Assembly (NCBI RefSeq): GCF_015832195.1
Contig: NC_052020.1
Span: 9,950,260-10,014,259, forward strand
Origin: Motacilla alba alba
Lineage: Eukaryota > Chordata > Aves > Passeriformes > Motacillidae
Reading direction: 5' to 3'
Length of the DNA stretch: 64,000 nucleotides
Shown here: in pieces, positions 59,401-64,000 of the stretch
Layout of the letters: every line of letters begins with the position of its first letter
Position numbering within the stretch: position 1 is the first letter of the stretch
The notes under the pieces: generated by a model
The model's input: only the letters and a program-made list of their open reading frames with translations
Told to the model about the DNA's origin: nothing
The model's database searches: none
Program-made: the position numbers and the translations under genes

Positions 59401-60183
59401 TCTTCCCATGCTTGTGGTCTGCCAGGGCACTTTCTATGTCCTCATGAACCATCTCCGCCTTAAGGATAAAACAGGGATGTTTTTAAGGGCTTGGCTTTAG
59501 GAAGGATTGGAGGAAGGGGGAAAGGGCAGACAGCAAGAAGTGTATTTTGTTCTGTTTCACAGCAAGCAGGAGGGCTCTGCTTACCTCCACCTCGTCACAG
59601 TTGAAGAAGTGGATGTCTGGTTTGTGCTGCTCAGAATCCTGACACACGAGCAGGAGGATGGAGGAATAGCGCATCTGATTGAGCACTGTCTGGCAGTGCT
59701 GCACTGTTGGCAGGGGAAAGTCCTCCAGCTCCTCCTGCAAGAGAAGGGGGAAGGTGTCAGGCAATGGAGAACTACTGAATTGAGAGGGAATGGTCCTGTG
59801 CAGGAACTCCTGGGATCCCTGGGCTGATCTTCCTTAATTTGTCATTGCTAAAACCATCCTGTTCCCATGCTGCAGGGCTGACTCTAATCTAGGAGAGGAT
59901 TTTGGTAGTGATTCACCCTTGTTTGTGTTCCTTAGAACTTGCCCTCTCCCAGGCAGAATGGAAAGGCACTCACTGCACCCCACACTTCAGTCTGGGGCCA
60001 GTCCCACAGGGCTACAGGTACCTGTGTCTCACAGTCCAGCAGCCGGATGGACTTGTCGTTCACTTGCAGCAGCATCTCCTGTGTCCAGATCTTCTCTTTG
60101 GAGTTGAGCAGGATGAGTTTCCGGATTGCATCATCCACTGTCGTGATGGACTCACTCTTGTCCATGATGAAGGTGGCCAAGTG
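47404..60183 (-). CDS. EPS8L2: EPS8L2, 17 coding exons, N-terminal exon(s) not found
   Basis: Member of the EPS8 actin-regulator family (actin bundling/capping, SOS1-ABI1-Rac signalling; EPS8L2 acts in stereocilia and epithelia). In order: PTB domain (first three exons here), basic linker, central helical region, SH3 domain split over two exons, linker, and the C-terminal effector/actin-binding segment. Coding exons total about 2050 nt (about 680 codons) against about 715 residues in human; the gap fits the missing N-terminal exon(s). SAYDF-type SH3 features, [12 protein letters not shown] and NILDVV match EPS8L2 better than EPS8 or EPS8L1/3 as far as I recall. No stop, frameshift or lost splice site seen. 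Confidence 0.92.
47827..47959 (-). CDS. EPS8L2: EPS8L2 exon, SAM/PNT-like actin-binding segment
   Basis: [20 protein letters not shown] then [22 protein letters not shown] acceptor, GTGAGT donor. Confidence 0.95.
48359..48542 (-). CDS. EPS8L2: EPS8L2 exon, start of C-terminal effector region
   Basis: [46 protein letters not shown] acceptor, GTAAGA donor. Confidence 0.94.
48895..48962 (+). mobile_element. CR1 LINE 3' tail in EPS8L2 intron
   Basis: GAGCTTGAAGGTCCCTTCCA followed by GCCCAGGCCATCCTGTGATTC, the CR1 terminus. Confidence 0.75.
49619..49763 (-). CDS. EPS8L2: EPS8L2 exon, linker after SH3
   Basis: [20 protein letters not shown] then [19 protein letters not shown] acceptor, GTAAGT donor. 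Confidence 0.88.
50607..50714 (-). CDS. EPS8L2: EPS8L2 exon, SH3 domain C-terminal half
   Basis: [20 protein letters not shown] then [10 protein letters not shown], with the paired tryptophans and the P.N motif of SH3. CTCAG acceptor, GTCTGT donor. Confidence 0.95.
51477..51588 (-). CDS. EPS8L2: EPS8L2 exon, SH3 domain N-terminal half
   Basis: [20 protein letters not shown] then KDEILE: the ALYDF-equivalent and RT-loop of the SH3 domain. TGCAG acceptor, GTACGT donor. Confidence 0.95.
52605..53095 (+). mobile_element. CR1 LINE 3' fragment in EPS8L2 intron (~490 bp)
   Basis: Includes GTGCTCCAAGGGCTGGAGCA, TTCAACCTGGAGAAGAGAAA, GGCCAGGCTGGACAGAGCCT and ends TTCTGTAATTCCATGATTCC. Confidence 0.88.
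53463..53578 (-). CDS. EPS8L2: EPS8L2 exon, linker before SH3
   Basis: [20 protein letters not shown] then a low-conservation stretch to PHGNR. TTCCAG acceptor, GTAATG donor. Confidence 0.8.
53942..54068 (-). CDS. EPS8L2: EPS8L2 exon (NGWEPP)
   Basis: [20 protein letters not shown] then [20 protein letters not shown] acceptor, GTTAGT donor. Confidence 0.93.
54211..54359 (-). CDS. EPS8L2: EPS8L2 exon ([14 protein letters not shown])
   Basis: [20 protein letters not shown] then [24 protein letters not shown] acceptor, GTGAGG donor. Confidence 0.94.
55024..55098 (-). CDS. EPS8L2: EPS8L2 exon (FLFGPLEL)
   Basis: [20 protein letters not shown] then GPLEL. TTCCAG acceptor, GTAAAT donor. Confidence 0.93.
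56566..56654 (-). CDS. EPS8L2: EPS8L2 exon, helical region
   Basis: [20 protein letters not shown] then [14 protein letters not shown] acceptor, GTAAGA donor. Confidence 0.93.
57000..57127 (-). CDS. EPS8L2: EPS8L2 exon, helical region with basic tail
   Basis: [20 protein letters not shown] then [25 protein letters not shown]-type acceptor, GTGCGG donor. Confidence 0.93.
57606..57685 (-). CDS. EPS8L2: EPS8L2 exon, linker to helical region
   Basis: [20 protein letters not shown] then KIEKET. TTGCAG acceptor, GTGGGT donor. Confidence 0.9.
59109..59248 (-). CDS. EPS8L2: EPS8L2 exon, Pro-rich linker
   Basis: [20 protein letters not shown] then [14 protein letters not shown] acceptor, GTACTG donor. 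Confidence 0.92.
59379..59458 (-). CDS. EPS8L2: EPS8L2 exon, end of PTB domain
   Basis: [20 protein letters not shown] then RPQTL. CTTAAG acceptor, GTAAGT donor. Confidence 0.93.
59585..59734 (-). CDS. EPS8L2: EPS8L2 exon, PTB domain
   Basis: [46 protein letters not shown] acceptor, GTAAGC donor. Confidence 0.94.
60022..60183 (-). CDS. EPS8L2: EPS8L2 exon, PTB domain start
   Basis: [20 protein letters not shown] then [26 protein letters not shown] acceptor, GTACCT donor. The preceding exon (VIMHETSQYHV block) was not seen upstream. Confidence 0.93.
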
Positions 60184-63100
60184 CTGAAGTTGGGGAGAGA
60201 AAGGAGATAAAAACAGGTGGAAAAATGTTTGTTGGGGTATGTAAACTGGTGATGAAAGCATCTCTAGAGGCTTCGATTACTGTTTGTAGTTTCTCAGAGC
60301 TCAGGCATGAAGCTGTTGCTGCACATAACAGTTTTGGTTGTCAGTACCAGCCTGGTCATGGCAGTGAAAGACTTGGGTTTCATAATGGGTTTTCATAACC
60401 ACTTTCACCACTTGCATATTACTGTCATCAATTCCAGCAGCTCTTAGCCCTGTCCAGTAGGGGATAGCTTCACACACATGAGTTAGTTCCCAGACCCCTC
60501 TGAACCTGGCTTGGAAGTAGAACTATGGCAGTCAAACTAATGCTTTGCTTGCCAAGCTATAAAAGCACTTGTGTCTTGTGTAGCAAACCTGCCTGTGTGG
60601 GATTTGTGCCAGGCAAAGAGCTCACACAAGCCATGGGCAAGTGTTGGTCCTCCATGCCAAGTGGGATCCATGCAACATGTGGGATCCCATGCTCTGGGAA
60701 CAGCTACTCTGAAGAGCTTCTATGCTGCAAAGCCTGCAGGGGCTCCAAACCTGGAAGCTCACTCTACACCAGCCCTTTAAGCCCCCCTTATAGGATTGGG
60801 GGGGCTTTTCTCCCCAAACATACCTAAATGAGACCTCCTAGTAGTAAAAATGAGTGTTGCTGACTGTAGGAAAGGATTTTATGCTGTTTGCCTCTTTCCT
60901 GCCCTGTGGTTTTGCTTGGTTATCCTGGTATTCCTACCTCCCTTCGCCTGTCCTGTAAACCCAGCCCATGGTCTTCTCCCATCAGCCAGGCTTCCGTGCT
61001 GTCCCCCCTTCCTTTGCCTCCGTGTGTGAGCACTTGTGCCAGCAGCAGCTCAGCTGCAGCGCAGCCATCCAAGCTGCTTTCCCATCCCTGCTCCAACTGC
61101 ACCCTGAAGTGTGTGGTGATCCAAGCCTTGCACTTGGCGCCTGTATGTGCAGAGTTTGTGTAATGGGGCAGCACTTGCAGCTTTGGTGGGCCCCTGGGAC
61201 TCCATGGGAAGGGAATGGTGGGCAGGGAGGCAGCTGTGGAAAGGAGAGTGTGTCACATCCAAATGTTGTGTGCCCACCAGCAGTGGGTGAAGGCCACTCC
61301 AAAAGTCCCGGTAAGTGCTGTTCCCTGCAGAACTGGTTGTTTCTGCCAGCAGGGGGGACTGCAAGGCAGGAAAAGCTGGGACTCAGAGCAGCCAAGCTGT
61401 TTGCCCAGCTGGGCCAGGGACAGCCAGGCCACATGTTCAGGTGATAGCAGAGAAGGAAAAAAAAAAAAAACTCAGGAAGGAAAAAAAAAATACAGAAGGA
61501 ACCAGGTTCTGTTTCACCTTGTTCTTTTGTTGCCCAGCTATGTTCCTGGTAAGAAGGGAAGGGGAATGTGCCTGACTGTCAAAAAGCAGCTGAAGCTTTT
61601 CCCTGTCTTTACCAACATTCTCCAGCAGAGAAAAGCAGGTTTTTGCATGGCTAAGTTTCAGGCCTGACTAAGGCATCTGTGCAGTCCAAGGGCCTGCAAC
61701 CCTTGGAGGCTTATCGGGCCAGTTCCTAGTGTTTTCTCTTGTCCCTGGAGTATTAAAGGCCCATCCACCAGCACGACCCTCTCATCCTGGTTTCCTTGCT
61801 CAGCAGGGTACAGAACAGGCACTTCAGCAGCAGTGGCTAAGCTGGAGAGCCAGGAGCAGATGAACCCCTGGAGCAGGGGAATCACCCAGGTGCTGCAGGT
61901 AGAGCTGCCCTGGGGGGCCACGGGGGGTGTTTTAAAGCAAGTGCTAAATTGATGGGACATTTGTAGTAACGGGATGAGTTTTGCCTGGCTTTTCTCCCTT
62001 TGATCCTGTATCTTCCTGCTTTCTCCTAGTGATCAGACATAACTGTTTTAGGGATGAAGTAGCTTCTTTCTGGTGCTGATGCACTCGTGAGCTGATTCAG
62101 TAACCCAGTGGGTTGTGTCCACAGTTGACATGTGCGTCACTGGGCCGCGGAAGAAGATGACAAAGTTGTTGGGAAAGAATTCCTTCCTCCTTGTAAAAGC
62201 CCAGGTGAATGCAAAGTGGGAAGCAGATTAAGAGGAAGCAAAAGCTGCTGCTGCTCCAGCATGTCCTGCTGTGGGACTTGGAGAAGCTGTGGATGTTGGG
62301 GTCTGGCACAGACAGACCAGATGGATTCCAGAGGGATGTGTGCACTTGAAGCACAGAGCCTTGGATGGTTGTGAGGAAGCACAGGCAAGAACTGTTATTG
62401 CAGTTGGCTCCACAGAAGTGGATGCAGGGAAAGGCTTGGATTTAAAGCACTGGTAGACCTAGCAGAAAATCTTTAAATGTGCTCTTGGGCACTAGGGGTG
62501 TATAGGGTTTGTGGTGACGCATTTGTTGTTAGATGATTCCTAAAGACTGGAGGAAGGAGCAGAGAAGAGGACAATGCAAGGCCCATTCCTGTGTTCATCA
62601 AGCAAAGGTATGGGGTGAGGCACTGTCTAAATAGAACTCCTGGTAGGTGTGTGAACTGAAAACTGAGATTAGCAATGCAATCACGAATGAAAAACATGCT
62701 GGGTGTATGTTATTGTAATTGTAAAATAGTGCATGGGAAGGTATTTGCCAAGTCAGTTTTATCTGGGCAGAGGTGACAAGCCCTTTTCTTTCAGAGCAAT
62801 GAGGAGAATGGGTTTACTCAAGATGACATGCATTTTTATCTCTTCTATTATTTTATCCACCACCTTTACAAGCTTCATAAATTCCTTTGCTGTTTACTGT
62901 TCAGTCAGTTTTCATGGAGGGGAAGCTGCTTGTCTGACTCAATCATTAGAATATTTTTCTGCTTTCCATTTTCTGTCGATATGGGTGGATTGAGAGGGAG
63001 AAGCTTGCTGCTGTCTTTGTTTTATCCCTTAAAACCCCTTTTCATCCAGATAGAGATTCAAATACAGCAGCTTTTATTAGAATGGGCAATGACTCCACCC

Positions 63101-64000
63101 ACCATTAAACTTTGATCTGATTACTTCAAAGGGTATAAAATGCCTCCTGTGAGGAAACCTCATTCTATCTCACTGCCTGCCACTGCAATCCTGTTTGCCT
63201 TGGTCAAAGTTCAGGGGAGAGACTGACAAACGGGTGGCTTATGGCATAATTAATAAAGAATTCATTTACATGTCACCGTTTAAAGTCCCTTCTCTGCATC
63301 CATGACTGACTTCTGAGCCACTGAGTTGGTTTCTCCGATGGAAACCAGGACCTCTTTCCAAACAGGCACTTTACAAGTCTAAATGTAGGCTTTCAAAGGG
63401 GCTCATCTCCTAAATATGAACCTGAGGAAGTGTTCTCCTTTCTTGCCTTGCTCAGTTTTCAGTGATGAATGGCCCCACCCCCTCCATGAAGTGCTGCACC
63501 ACCAACTTGCATTACAGGAATCGCCAAGCTCAGGATGGCCAGGCTGGCTTCTCTTTTTGGGGTGGGTGTCTGTGGCAGTGGGAGATGGATTTGGCTTATT
63601 GCCTGTCTTGCCTGAAGGGGTTTGTGTTACCTGAGAGGACACAGTAGCTGAGGAGAGCTGAAAGCTGATAGTCCATGTGGTCTCTGTTGTTTGGAAAGCT
63701 GAGTTCCAGTAACCACCATGGGAACTCTGCTTTTAGCCTTCCTGTGCTGATCAAAAGGGTTTAAAGCACAGGGTGACAGGAGGGACAACAATTCTTGTTC
63801 TCCTTCAGACACAGAGGAGGGAGAAAACAACAGCTTCTCCATTTCCTCTTTCCTTGTACAGAATTCCCCTTGTTTATTGAAATTTTTTTTTTCCCCCATT
63901 CTCCTTTACTCAGTGACTTGAGACTTTAATGTTAAGGAGGTTCCCAACGCCCCCTTGGCCTCCTAAAGGTCCAGAACACAGGGAACACACTGCACTACAG
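60184..64000. other. Upstream region or first intron of EPS8L2, no exon recognised
   Basis: No block resembling the EPS8L2 N-terminus (HETSQYHV) on the minus strand, and no CpG-island promoter. It is probably a large 5' intron with the start beyond 64 kb. Poly-A runs near 61457-61490. Confidence 0.45.

Noticed and set aside
1..64000. CRISPR arrays, operons, tRNA or rRNA genes
   Set aside because: The sequence is vertebrate nuclear DNA; no spaced identical repeats of CRISPR type, no cloverleaf with conserved boxes and no rRNA segments were seen.

Overview
This is vertebrate nuclear DNA, almost certainly from a bird and probably a songbird. The evidence is CR1 LINE fragments in both orientations, many solo LTRs of avian-type endogenous retroviruses (ERVs), and spliced genes with GT-AG exons. 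Three host genes are recognisable by protein similarity: BUB1B (the mitotic checkpoint protein BUBR1), TALDO1 (transaldolase) and EPS8L2. All lie on the minus strand.

Layout from left to right. (1) 1-12.8 kb: BUB1B copy A, with promoter, non-coding exon 1 and 14 coding exons that join in one open frame of about 665 codons. They carry KEN boxes, TPR region, GLEBS and ABBA motifs; the KARD and pseudokinase exons lie off the left edge. (2) 13.0-13.8 kb: two more BUB1B-derived fragments (copy C). (3) 13.8-19.87 kb: a minus-strand class II (beta-like) provirus with one open gag ORF of 748 codons, but decayed dUTPase/protease, reverse transcriptase, integrase and env, and no 5' LTR. (4) 19.87-33.6 kb: BUB1B copy B, a pseudogene that keeps a promoter-like 5' end but has lost most coding exons to deletions and is broken up by at least five LTR insertions. 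(5) 33.67-36.4 kb: two nearly identical LTRs in inverted orientation (about 830 bp arms) around a 430 bp GC-rich spacer, then one more solo LTR. (6) 36.5-37.35 kb: a CpG island with YY1-type motifs at a regular 39-40 bp spacing. (7) 37.4-44.6 kb: mostly non-coding, with a 92 bp minisatellite, one unidentified exon-like ORF, and TALDO1 exon 1 with its CpG promoter. (8) 47.4-60.2 kb: EPS8L2, 17 coding exons ending at the stop codon; the first coding exon(s) were not found up to 64 kb.

Functionally, copy A would encode the spindle-checkpoint half of BUBR1 (CDC20/APC and BUB3 binding). TALDO1 belongs to the pentose phosphate pathway and EPS8L2 to actin regulation. The genes are unrelated in role. 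What stands out is the BUB1B neighbourhood: a head-to-tail, ERV-riddled partial amplification beside the EPS8L2-TALDO1 pair. Exon limits were deduced by eye from splice sites, reading phase and recalled family similarity; no alignment program was run.
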